5,476 nt of DNA from B21-G16 sp003644825 [NCBI: Candidatus Zhuqueibacterota bacterium] (GTDB lineage Bacteria; SM23-31; B21-G16): contig QNDJ01000143.1 in the NCBI GenBank assembly GCA_003644825.1, positions 1 to 5,476 on the forward strand, given 5' to 3'. The notes under the pieces were generated by a model, which saw only the letters and a list, made by a program, of their open reading frames with translations, did no database searches and was not told the DNA's origin. The position numbers and the translations under genes are program-made. Shown here piece after piece: positions 1-5,476 of this stretch (positions are counted from its first letter, which is position 1; every line of letters begins with the position of its first letter).

Positions 1-717
1 CAGATACAAAACTTTCAACTTTTCTGGTATTTCATAAAGGCTTTTAATGGTAAAATCTGCTGTGGTTTTTTCGTTTTTATTTTTTGTGAAAAGAATAGTA
101 TACATACCTGCATTTTTTGCACCAACAATATCAGCGTATTCATTATCTCCTATGTGAATAACATTCTCAGGAGATACATTAAAATAGTTAAGTAATTTTT
201 CAAAAACTACCGGATGGGGTTTGCCGTAAATAGTTTCGTTGGAAAAAAGTGTAAGACTGAAATTTTTTAGTATGCCTTTCATCTTCAGAATTTTCCTCAA
301 TGTATCTCCTATAGTAATTCCAGTATTGGAGATAAGAGCAAGGGTATATTTTTTTGAAAGCTCATCAAGGATTTTTTTTGCTCCTTTCATTAATCCTGGG
401 GGAATGTCAGTGACTGTTTTTTGAATAAAATCCGTAATGTCTTTAATCTCCCTACTGGAGAATTTAATACCTAAAATGGAACCAAGAATCTCAAGATATT
501 CCTCTGGTGGCGGTGTTCTCGAACTCATCATCCATATTCTATCAAGCTCATTGTATGCTTCCTCATAGGCATTCTCTACATCTTCATAAGTTACATCTTT
601 ATAATGTTTAATAATCTCTAATATATAATTTATTCTCATTTTTTTTCTTATACTGTTTTTGTTATAAATAATCAAAGTATTCCAGAGATCAAAAGATATC
701 AATTTGATTTTCATCAT
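1..717 (-). CDS. HAD-superfamily hydrolase, C-terminus cut by window edge
   Basis: The frame is open from ATG at 717-715 to base 1, giving 239 residues with no stop in the window. All four HAD motifs are present in order. Motif I is FDLWNTL with nucleophile Asp10. Motif II is ISNTG with Ser130. Motif III is Lys166 in GKPHP. Motif IV is GDNEYAD with Asp191 and Asp196 (D-x4-D). Residues 16-110 between motifs I and II are largely helical and form a C1-type cap. The closing segment ADFTIKSLYEIPEKL is typical of the end of these proteins, so only a few residues are probably missing. The position two after the nucleophile is Trp12 instead of the Asp found in ordinary phosphatases. The fold implies a soluble cytoplasmic hydrolase, probably of a small phosphorylated or related substrate; the substrate cannot be named. 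An in-frame TAA at 723-721 lies two codons upstream, and motif I begins at residue 9, so translation must start at 717 or at the next codon, ATG 714. No clear Shine-Dalgarno is seen. A terminator separates it from the transporter genes upstream. Confidence 0.9.
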   Translation of the reverse strand, partial: MMKIKLISFDLWNTLIIYNKNSIRKKMRINYILEIIKHYKDVTYEDVENAYEEAYNELDRIWMMSSRTPPPEEYLEILGSILGIKFSSREIKDITDFIQKTVTDIPPGLMKGAKKILDELSKKYTLALISNTGITIGDTLRKILKMKGILKNFSLTLFSNETIYGKPHPVVFEKLLNYFNVSPENVIHIGDNEYADIVGAKNAGMYTILFTKNKNEKTTADFTIKSLYEIPEKLKVLYL

Positions 718-788
718 TATTTAGGTTTTTGTTTTTCCAAAGTTATCCCAAAAACAAATTAAAAAATAAAAATAAAATTTCCAAACTT

Positions 789-828
789 AAAAAATGAAAA
801 AGCCAGGCTAAACATTAGCCCGGCTTTT
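789..828 (-). terminator. Rho-independent terminator of the adaptor-permease operon
   Basis: The arms 798-810 and 816-828 form a 13-pair stem around a five-base loop (811-815). Read on the minus strand, all 13 positions pair, with one G-U wobble (821 with 805). Read on the plus strand, the same position is an A-C mismatch. Reading on along the minus strand past the stem, the bases are TTTTTTCATTTTTT, counting from the last paired base region down to 789, which is a good U-tract. The hairpin starts 26 bases after the permease stop codon, so it ends that transcription unit and insulates the HAD gene. The rest of 718-853 is AT-rich with no other recognisable element. Confidence 0.85.
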
Positions 829-853
829 CTCCATCTATCAGATTGAGGGGGTT

Positions 854-2089
854 TTATTCATATCTGAGGGATTCAATAGGATCAAGTTCTGCAGCTTTTT
901 TTGCAGGATATATCCCGAAAATCATTCCGATACCTGCTGATACATCAAAAGCAAGAAATATCGAGCCGAATGAAATAATAGTTTTCCAGGCTGCATAATA
1001 AGTTATAATTTTTGTCATTATAAACCCTATAAATATGCCTATAATTCCGCCTGTGAAACTCAGAACAATTGCCTCAATGATAAACTGTCCCAGGATATCT
1101 TTTCTGGTTGCTCCTACGGCTCTTCTTATACCGATTTCTCTTGTTCTTTCAAGCACTGTTGCAAGCATAATATTCATAATACCTATACCACCCACAAGCA
1201 GGGAAATCCCGGCTATACATCCCATTACTATGTTAAATATTCTCTGTGTTTTCTGGCTCTGCTTTAATAATTCTTCAGGCACTATTATCTGATAATCCTT
1301 CACATTATTATGTCGTTTACTTATTATTCCATTAATGATGTTAGAGGCTTCCCGTATTCTATCAGGATTGTTCACTTTTATGGTAATCTGGTCAATTTCG
1401 CTTTCAAATAGAGGATGATGAAATCTTTTTAATGCTGTGGTTATTGGAATATAAACATCCTGATTCAAGTTTCTCAGGTTAATTGAACCCGCTTTTCCTG
1501 AACCCAGAGCTTTTTCTTCCATTACTCCAATTACTGTAAACCACTGATTACCAATCTTAACATTTTTGCCTACTGGATTCTTAAAATAAAAAAGTTGTCT
1601 TTTAATTTCAGCTCCTAAAACGCAAACTCTTTCAGCTTTCTCAAGATGCAGATAATTAATAAAAGAACCCTTCTGGACTTTAAAATTCATAATTACGTCA
1701 TATTCAGGCATTACACCAATAACCACACCTTTTGCTTTTTCACTGCCCAGAGAAACTTCGGCCTCAAGCTCTTTCTGAGGTACTACCTCATCAATTAGTG
1801 GACAAATAGCTTTAATGGCTTCAGCATCTTCAAGTTTCATTCCCATAGAAAGATTTGTTCTTCCTTCACCCGTTTCCTTATCCTTAACAGGAAAATCCTG
1901 AACGATAATATTATTAATTCCCATTAAAGCAATCTGGTTTAGGGCTTCCTGTTTTGCACCCTCACCTATTGAAAGCATCGCAATAACAGCAGCAACTCCA
2001 AAAATAATGCCGAGTCCAGTAAGAAGGGAACGGAGTTTATGACTTTTTAACCCCTGTAATCCTACATTAAAACTTTCACCTATATTCAT
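854..2089 (-). CDS. MacB/FtsX-type ABC transporter permease without ATPase domain
   Basis: This 411-residue inner-membrane protein has the standard MacB permease layout. A short cytoplasmic N-terminus ends in HKLRSLLTGLG and is followed by TM1 at about 21-43, closing with SIGEGA. A large periplasmic core domain spans about 45-283. Three more membrane segments lie at about 284-309, 335-358 and 371-393. The cytoplasmic loop after TM2 carries the family signature ERTREIGIRRAVGATRKD at 314-331, which contacts the ATPase. The protein ends in the usual PAKKAAELDPIESLRYE. The length is normal for the permease-only form; E. coli MacB instead carries its ATPase fused at the N-terminus. Known members do not necessarily transport through themselves but transmit ATP-driven motion to a periplasmic adaptor. 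The start ATG lies three bases after the stop of the upstream adaptor gene, so translation is probably coupled. It is the last gene of the unit. The partner ATPase is not encoded in the window. The cargo is unknown; antibiotics, lipids, lipoproteins and peptides are all handled by relatives. Confidence 0.93.
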   Translation of the reverse strand: MNIGESFNVGLQGLKSHKLRSLLTGLGIIFGVAAVIAMLSIGEGAKQEALNQIALMGINNIIVQDFPVKDKETGEGRTNLSMGMKLEDAEAIKAICPLIDEVVPQKELEAEVSLGSEKAKGVVIGVMPEYDVIMNFKVQKGSFINYLHLEKAERVCVLGAEIKRQLFYFKNPVGKNVKIGNQWFTVIGVMEEKALGSGKAGSINLRNLNQDVYIPITTALKRFHHPLFESEIDQITIKVNNPDRIREASNIINGIISKRHNNVKDYQIIVPEELLKQSQKTQRIFNIVMGCIAGISLLVGGIGIMNIMLATVLERTREIGIRRAVGATRKDILGQFIIEAIVLSFTGGIIGIFIGFIMTKIITYYAAWKTIISFGSIFLAFDVSAGIGMIFGIYPAKKAAELDPIESLRYE

Positions 2090-2092
2090 ATC

Positions 2093-3421
2093 CTAATCGT
2101 TAAAAATAATTATACCATCAGGGAAATTATTATTATTTACTGGTTGTTTTTTAATTTTTTGTTTGGGACTTTTCCCAATTTCTTCCAGCCGCAAAGTGGG
2201 GTCTCTTAGAGTAACTCTTTCACCCTTTTTAAGCCCCTTTTTAATAACAACATAATTACTATTTTTTGGTCCCAATTCAACAACTCTCTTTTCTGGTCCT
2301 GGATTCATAACATAAACCACAGTTTTTCCGTCCTTTTCAAATACAGATTGCAAGGGGATATATAAAACATTTTTTATTCTTTCGGTTATAATCTGACAGG
2401 TTGCGCTCATACCTGGTTTCAGTTTCTTATCACTTTCTTTAATTGTAACAATAACATCAAATACTTTAACTTTTGAATCGTTTCTTCCTTCACTTCTTGC
2501 AAGATTTGCAATTTCGGTTACATTGCCATAATACACAGCATCAGGGTGAGAATCAAGCCTTATAATAACATCCTGACCTTTTTCTACCTTGCTAATATCT
2601 ACCTCATTGACTTTAGTTTTTACCTGCATAATAGAAAGGTCTGGAATGCTGATTATTCCCTGTCCTCTCCAGGGCGTATCTCCTACTTTAACCTTTTGTC
2701 TTCCTGTGGGTCCCCAGATTTTTTCATAAACAACAAGACCAGGAGTGGGTGCAGTAATAGTACAGGATTTAATCAGTTTTTCAATCTTTTCAACCTCCAG
2801 TTTAGCATGTTTTATTTTAAGCTCAGCTTTTTTTCTATCAGCCTCATCAATTATTTTTTGAGCTTTAATTTTTTCTTCTGCTTGTTTTAATGCTATATCA
2901 GCTTTTTTCATTTCAATTTCTTTCTGTTCTCTTTTCATTTGAGCTTCATATTTCATTTGAGCAAGATTAATCTCAGCCTGTCGATGAGAGTATCTCTGGG
3001 TTTCCAGAGAAGCTTTCAACTGAGCCATATTTGATTCCTGATTTGCCAGTAAACTCTGGTATTCAGCTTCTGCATTCTTCATCTCATTTTTTTTCTGTTC
3101 AAGTTGTTTCTCAAATTCTCCAGTATCAAACTGGACAAGAAAATCACCCTTTTTCACTATAGAACCTTCTTCAACAAGTTTGATTATCTGTAAAGATCTC
3201 CTGAACTCCCTGGGAACAGTAATAACAGTATTTTTATGTGCCTGAAGCTCTCCAGTTGTTCGAATATCTGTAATAAACTCACCATATTTTACCTCCGTGG
3301 ATGCTATATCTGGAACACCTGAACCAGAAACCCAGTATACAGTAAAAACAAAGATTACTATAAATATCCCTAATAAATACCTTTTTTTTGTAGTCCTGAA
3401 AAAAAGTATTATCTTATCCAT
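2093..3421 (-). CDS. HlyD/MacA-family periplasmic adaptor subunit (second of pair)
   Basis: A 442-residue membrane fusion protein. It has one N-terminal membrane anchor at about 15-32, preceded by basic residues. The first half of the lipoyl-like domain follows at about 50-100, ending in GSIVKKGDFLVQFD. A long coiled-coil hairpin spans about 102-219 and is rich in Lys, Glu, Gln and Ala. The second lipoyl half begins at TITAPTPGLVVYE (221-233). The beta-barrel comes next, with KVKVFDVIVTI and the signature LKPGMSATC (334-342), and then the membrane-proximal domain with IPLQSVFEKDGKTVVYV. The C-terminal tail (about 411-442) is Lys- and Asn-rich. It would be anchored in the inner membrane and project into the periplasm, linking the permease at 854-2089 to an outer-membrane partner or cargo. 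AAGG at 3434-3431, nine bases before the ATG, is a plausible ribosome-binding site. The ATG is two bases after the stop of the other adaptor. An 8-T run on the plus strand at 3382-3389 encodes the Lys pair before the anchor. Confidence 0.93.
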   Translation of the reverse strand: MDKIILFFRTTKKRYLLGIFIVIFVFTVYWVSGSGVPDIASTEVKYGEFITDIRTTGELQAHKNTVITVPREFRRSLQIIKLVEEGSIVKKGDFLVQFDTGEFEKQLEQKKNEMKNAEAEYQSLLANQESNMAQLKASLETQRYSHRQAEINLAQMKYEAQMKREQKEIEMKKADIALKQAEEKIKAQKIIDEADRKKAELKIKHAKLEVEKIEKLIKSCTITAPTPGLVVYEKIWGPTGRQKVKVGDTPWRGQGIISIPDLSIMQVKTKVNEVDISKVEKGQDVIIRLDSHPDAVYYGNVTEIANLARSEGRNDSKVKVFDVIVTIKESDKKLKPGMSATCQIITERIKNVLYIPLQSVFEKDGKTVVYVMNPGPEKRVVELGPKNSNYVVIKKGLKKGERVTLRDPTLRLEEIGKSPKQKIKKQPVNNNNFPDGIIIFND

Positions 3422-3423
3422 AT

Positions 3424-4935
3424 CTATCTGCCTTTTTTATTATCGACCTTAATTTTCTGATTTGAAGAGTTCTTCAGTTTATCCAGTATCTCGGTGGATA
3501 TTCTTCCACCATTTTTTTTAATAAGTTCCATAACTTTTTCAGGGGAAATTTCCTCATTTTTCTGTTTTAATATTTTCTTAAAATCTCTGTTTTCACCATA
3601 ATTATACTCAATACCTAACTCTTTAAATTTTTTAAAATGTTCGGCAAGAGCTTTTAGTTTTTGAGTTTCCTTTATTTTATAATTATGATAGCCCAATTTT
3701 TCCATTCCACTTACAAATGGATTCTTTAAAATCCTATCTCCTTCCTTTAATCCTTTTTCAACTATTACGAAGGAATGGTTTATTTTCCCTGTTGTTATCT
3801 CTATGGGCTTTTTATTTCCCTGAACAAGCACAAAATCTTTTCCATTTTTTTCGAAAACTGAACTTATCGGAATGAAAATCTTATCAGGTATTGATTCAAT
3901 TTCGAGGTCAACACAGGCTGTTAATCCTGGTTTTAATCGGGGGTCAGATTCATCAATGGAAAAAACAACTTCAAATACCTTTACATTAGAATTTCTTTTA
4001 TACTCTTTAGATAAAGTGGAAATTGAAGAGATTTTCCCATGAAATACTGAACCCGGATAGGCATCAAGATAAACTTTTCCTTTTTGCCCGACCCATATTT
4101 TTTTTCTATCGATCTCATTTACAAACAAGATTGCCTGCATTTTTGTCAGGTCAGGTAATCTAATAATCCAGGAGCCGGGCCGTACCTTATCTCCTACTTT
4201 ATATTTTATTCTTGTTGGCCAGCCGTATTCCTGATATACTACAAGACCCGGTATGGGAGCTTTTACCGTTAAACTTTCAATATCCTTATTAATTTTATCT
4301 ATTTTTGACTTAATCTGGTTTATTTTTACTTCTAATTTTTTAAGTTCTGTTCTATCAATTATTTTCTGAGATTGGATTATTGTTTCGATTCTTTTAAGTT
4401 CTATTTCTGATTTTTTGAGGTTTAACCTGGCCGCTTCTTTTCTTGATTCGGACTCATATTTAAGAAGCTCCAGTTGAAGTTTTGCTATTTTATGTGAATA
4501 TTTAATCCCATCAAGGTTCGAAAGCATTCTTTTCATACGGGTCTGCTGGCTGATTTTTATCTTTTCATAATTAGCAAGCTCAACATCAAGCTGGTCTTCG
4601 AGTTCATTTAGTTTTGAAAGAAGTTCAGAAGGATCAAATTTTATCAATATATCACCTTTTTTAACAGTCGTTCCTTCGGGAGCAAGATAAATTATCTGTA
4701 AATTACCACTTACGTTTTCTCTTACACCTTCTGGAGCAGTAACTATTCTGAAATTTACTGCCTTTATTTCAGCTGTTTCCCTCATCGATACAACAAAATT
4801 ACTTTTTTTTACTTCTATAGTTTCATAATTTACAACATTTCCTTTTATAAGAACTGATAGGAGAAAAATAATAATAAATACAAATGCAATAATGATGACA
4901 GTTGAAGTTTTTCTATGTACTTTTAAGTAACTCAT
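3424..4935 (-). CDS. HlyD/MacA-family periplasmic adaptor with basic C-terminal extension (first of pair)
   Basis: A membrane fusion protein of 503 residues. The anchor is at about 11-30. The first lipoyl half ends in GTTVKKGDILIKFD near residue 101. A coiled coil spans about 102-222, and the second lipoyl half starts with TVKAPIPGLVVYQ. The barrel contains NVKVFEVVFSI and LKPGLTAC, and the membrane-proximal part contains IPISSVFEKNGKDFVLV. It is clearly paralogous to the adaptor at 2093-3421: SQKIIDRTELKKLE aligns with AQKIIDEADRKKAE, and SVFEKNGK with SVFEKDGK. It differs by a tail of about 95 residues (409-503, bases 3427-3711), mostly charged and helical; roughly the last 70 to 80 residues have no counterpart in the other adaptor. 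I chose ATG 4935-4933. A TTG codon directly upstream (4938-4936) is also in frame but a less likely start. No strong Shine-Dalgarno is seen; the nearest purine run, GGAAAG, is about 17 bases away. The gene follows the repeat protein by 63 bases with no terminator between, so the two are probably co-transcribed. Confidence 0.92.
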   Translation of the reverse strand: MSYLKVHRKTSTVIIIAFVFIIIFLLSVLIKGNVVNYETIEVKKSNFVVSMRETAEIKAVNFRIVTAPEGVRENVSGNLQIIYLAPEGTTVKKGDILIKFDPSELLSKLNELEDQLDVELANYEKIKISQQTRMKRMLSNLDGIKYSHKIAKLQLELLKYESESRKEAARLNLKKSEIELKRIETIIQSQKIIDRTELKKLEVKINQIKSKIDKINKDIESLTVKAPIPGLVVYQEYGWPTRIKYKVGDKVRPGSWIIRLPDLTKMQAILFVNEIDRKKIWVGQKGKVYLDAYPGSVFHGKISSISTLSKEYKRNSNVKVFEVVFSIDESDPRLKPGLTACVDLEIESIPDKIFIPISSVFEKNGKDFVLVQGNKKPIEITTGKINHSFVIVEKGLKEGDRILKNPFVSGMEKLGYHNYKIKETQKLKALAEHFKKFKELGIEYNYGENRDFKKILKQKNEEISPEKVMELIKKNGGRISTEILDKLKNSSNQKIKVDNKKGR

Positions 4936-4998
4936 CAAAATTAATTTTTTAACTTTCCAGGGTGATATTACTGGTATTTAATTACTTATTAATAAATA

Positions 4999-5476
4999 TT
5001 ACTGATTTACACCTCTTTTCAATCCGACCTTTTGCTTATCCCAATCAAGTTTGTTCTTGATTTTCCCTATTCTATCTAATCTGATACAATTATCCTGGAG
5101 TTCATCAAATCCGATATAGAAATCTCTTGTTTTATTCAGATTTATCTCAACGTGTGGAATCGGTGGAATATGTATATCAAGGTCCGGTATATTTTTTTCA
5201 ACAGGTGGAATGTCAGGAATCTCTATATCAATTGTTGGTACTGGCGGCAAATCAATATCCAGTCGAGGTACTTCAGGTATTTCCAGGTCAAGCTCCATCT
5301 CCTTTAACCTGTTATTCAGCAGTTCCATTCTCTTTTCAAGCTGTTTTAATTTTACTTCCGGAATTCTTATTTCGAAGTTTTCGAGTTTTCTAAGTTTTTT
5401 CTCGAATCTTCTCAGTTTCCAGTGTTTTTTATATTTTTTAAACTTTTCCTGACCAATTGCAGGAGCTGCTAAAAGA
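4999..5476 (-). CDS. Probable exported protein with PxxP/beta-strand repeats, N-terminus cut by window edge
   Basis: I do not recognise a family. The frame is open from the right edge (first full codon 5475-5473) to TAA at 5001-4999, giving 158 residues. An internal ATG at 5328 is unlikely to be the start, because the frame continues upstream as sensible protein. The first visible residues, LLAAPAIGQEKF, look like the end of a signal peptide with an A-P-A cleavage site, and are followed by a strongly basic stretch (residues about 9-34 of the visible part). The true start is therefore probably just beyond the window. A charged, probably helical segment (EKKLRKLEN and LEKRMELLNNRLKEMEL) leads into five units of a ten-residue repeat, then a non-repetitive C-terminus starting TRDFYIGFDEL and ending LKRGVNQ. 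There are no membrane segments after the first residues and one Cys. If exported, it would sit in the periplasm or envelope beside the adaptors encoded downstream. It might be a partner or cargo of the transporter, or a regulator; nothing in the sequence decides between these. That it is a real coding frame is well supported, but its function is not. Confidence 0.72.
   Translation of the reverse strand, partial: LLAAPAIGQEKFKKYKKHWKLRRFEKKLRKLENFEIRIPEVKLKQLEKRMELLNNRLKEMELDLEIPEVPRLDIDLPPVPTIDIEIPDIPPVEKNIPDLDIHIPPIPHVEINLNKTRDFYIGFDELQDNCIRLDRIGKIKNKLDWDKQKVGLKRGVNQ
5131..5292 (-). repeat. Ten-residue protein repeat [LIV][DE][LI]x[IL]Px[VI]Px
   Basis: Units on the minus strand, in protein order: LDLEIPEVPR (5292-5263), LDIDLPPVPT (5262-5233), IDIEIPDIPP (5232-5203), a seven-residue interruption VEKNIPD (5202-5182), LDIHIPPIPH (5181-5152), and a degenerate last unit VEINLNK (5151-5131). 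A further outlying copy, FEIRIPEVKL, sits at 5376-5347, before the helical segment. Alternating hydrophobic and acidic residues suggest a short beta strand, and the Pro-x-hydrophobic-Pro suggests an extended turn between strands. The repeat is clear in the protein but not conserved at DNA level. Confidence 0.8.

Noticed and set aside
239-424. Open frame on the plus strand inside the HAD gene
   Set aside because: It lies antisense to a gene with all four HAD motifs, and its own translation shows no recognisable domain.
743-751. TTATCCCAA resembling a DnaA box
   Set aside because: It matches the consensus at only seven of nine positions, is isolated, and no other origin features are near.
718-797. 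Possible promoter for the HAD gene
   Set aside because: A GATAAC-like -10 can be found on the minus strand, but no convincing -35 goes with it, and in such AT-rich sequence chance matches are common.
1035-1292. Plus-strand open frame opposite the permease gene
   Set aside because: Its hydrophobic translation is the mirror of the permease membrane segments; the minus-strand frame is unambiguous.
2546-2890. Plus-strand open frame opposite the second adaptor
   Set aside because: It is the complement of a Lys/Glu-rich coiled coil, which gives Phe/Leu/Ser-rich nonsense on the other strand.
4937-4948. AT-only palindrome just upstream of the first adaptor start
   Set aside because: It consists solely of A and T in a very AT-rich gap and is expected by chance.
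4957-4974. CCAG/CTGG inverted repeat in the gap before the first adaptor
   Set aside because: It has only four pairs with a ten-base loop and no T-tract; too weak to be a terminator or regulatory hairpin.
5127-5452. Two overlapping plus-strand open frames opposite the repeat protein
   Set aside because: They are low-complexity Ser/Phe-rich translations complementary to the repeat and the basic helix, with no start context.

Overview
The window is AT-rich (by eye about one third G+C) and every gene I can support lies on the minus strand. The proteins are rich in Lys, Ile, Glu and Asn. Single-pass adaptors with very long coiled coils, together with a MacB-type permease, point to a bacterium, most likely one with an outer membrane. 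The composition would suit an uncultured AT-rich lineage, but I cannot name a phylum from this sequence.

Layout in order of transcription, from the right edge leftwards. (1) 4999-5476 is the 3' part of a gene that enters from outside the window. It encodes a probable exported protein with a charged helical stretch followed by a ten-residue repeat of the form [LIV]-[DE]-[LI]-x-[IL]-P-x-[VI]-P-x. (2) After a 63-base gap, 3424-4935 encodes a HlyD/MacA-family periplasmic adaptor with an unusual basic C-terminal tail. (3) Two bases further on, 2093-3421 encodes a second, paralogous adaptor. (4) Three bases further on, 854-2089 encodes a MacB/FtsX-type ABC permease with no ATPase domain. (5) A strong hairpin with a T-tract at 789-828 closes the transcription unit. 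(6) 1-717 is a separate gene, cut by the left edge, for a HAD-superfamily hydrolase with a Trp variant of motif I.

The two adaptors and the permease look like one envelope machine. A MacB-type permease is a mechanotransmission subunit that needs a cytoplasmic ATPase, and periplasmic adaptors form the channel or shaft above it. What is unusual is the pair of different adaptors for one permease, the lack of an ATPase gene anywhere between the upstream protein and the terminator, and the repeat protein just upstream. The ATPase, and any TolC-like outer-membrane partner, must lie upstream of 5476 or elsewhere in the genome. There is no sign of tRNA, rRNA, CRISPR, insertion sequence or phage material. 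The longest stretch without a gene is the 136 bases at 718-853.
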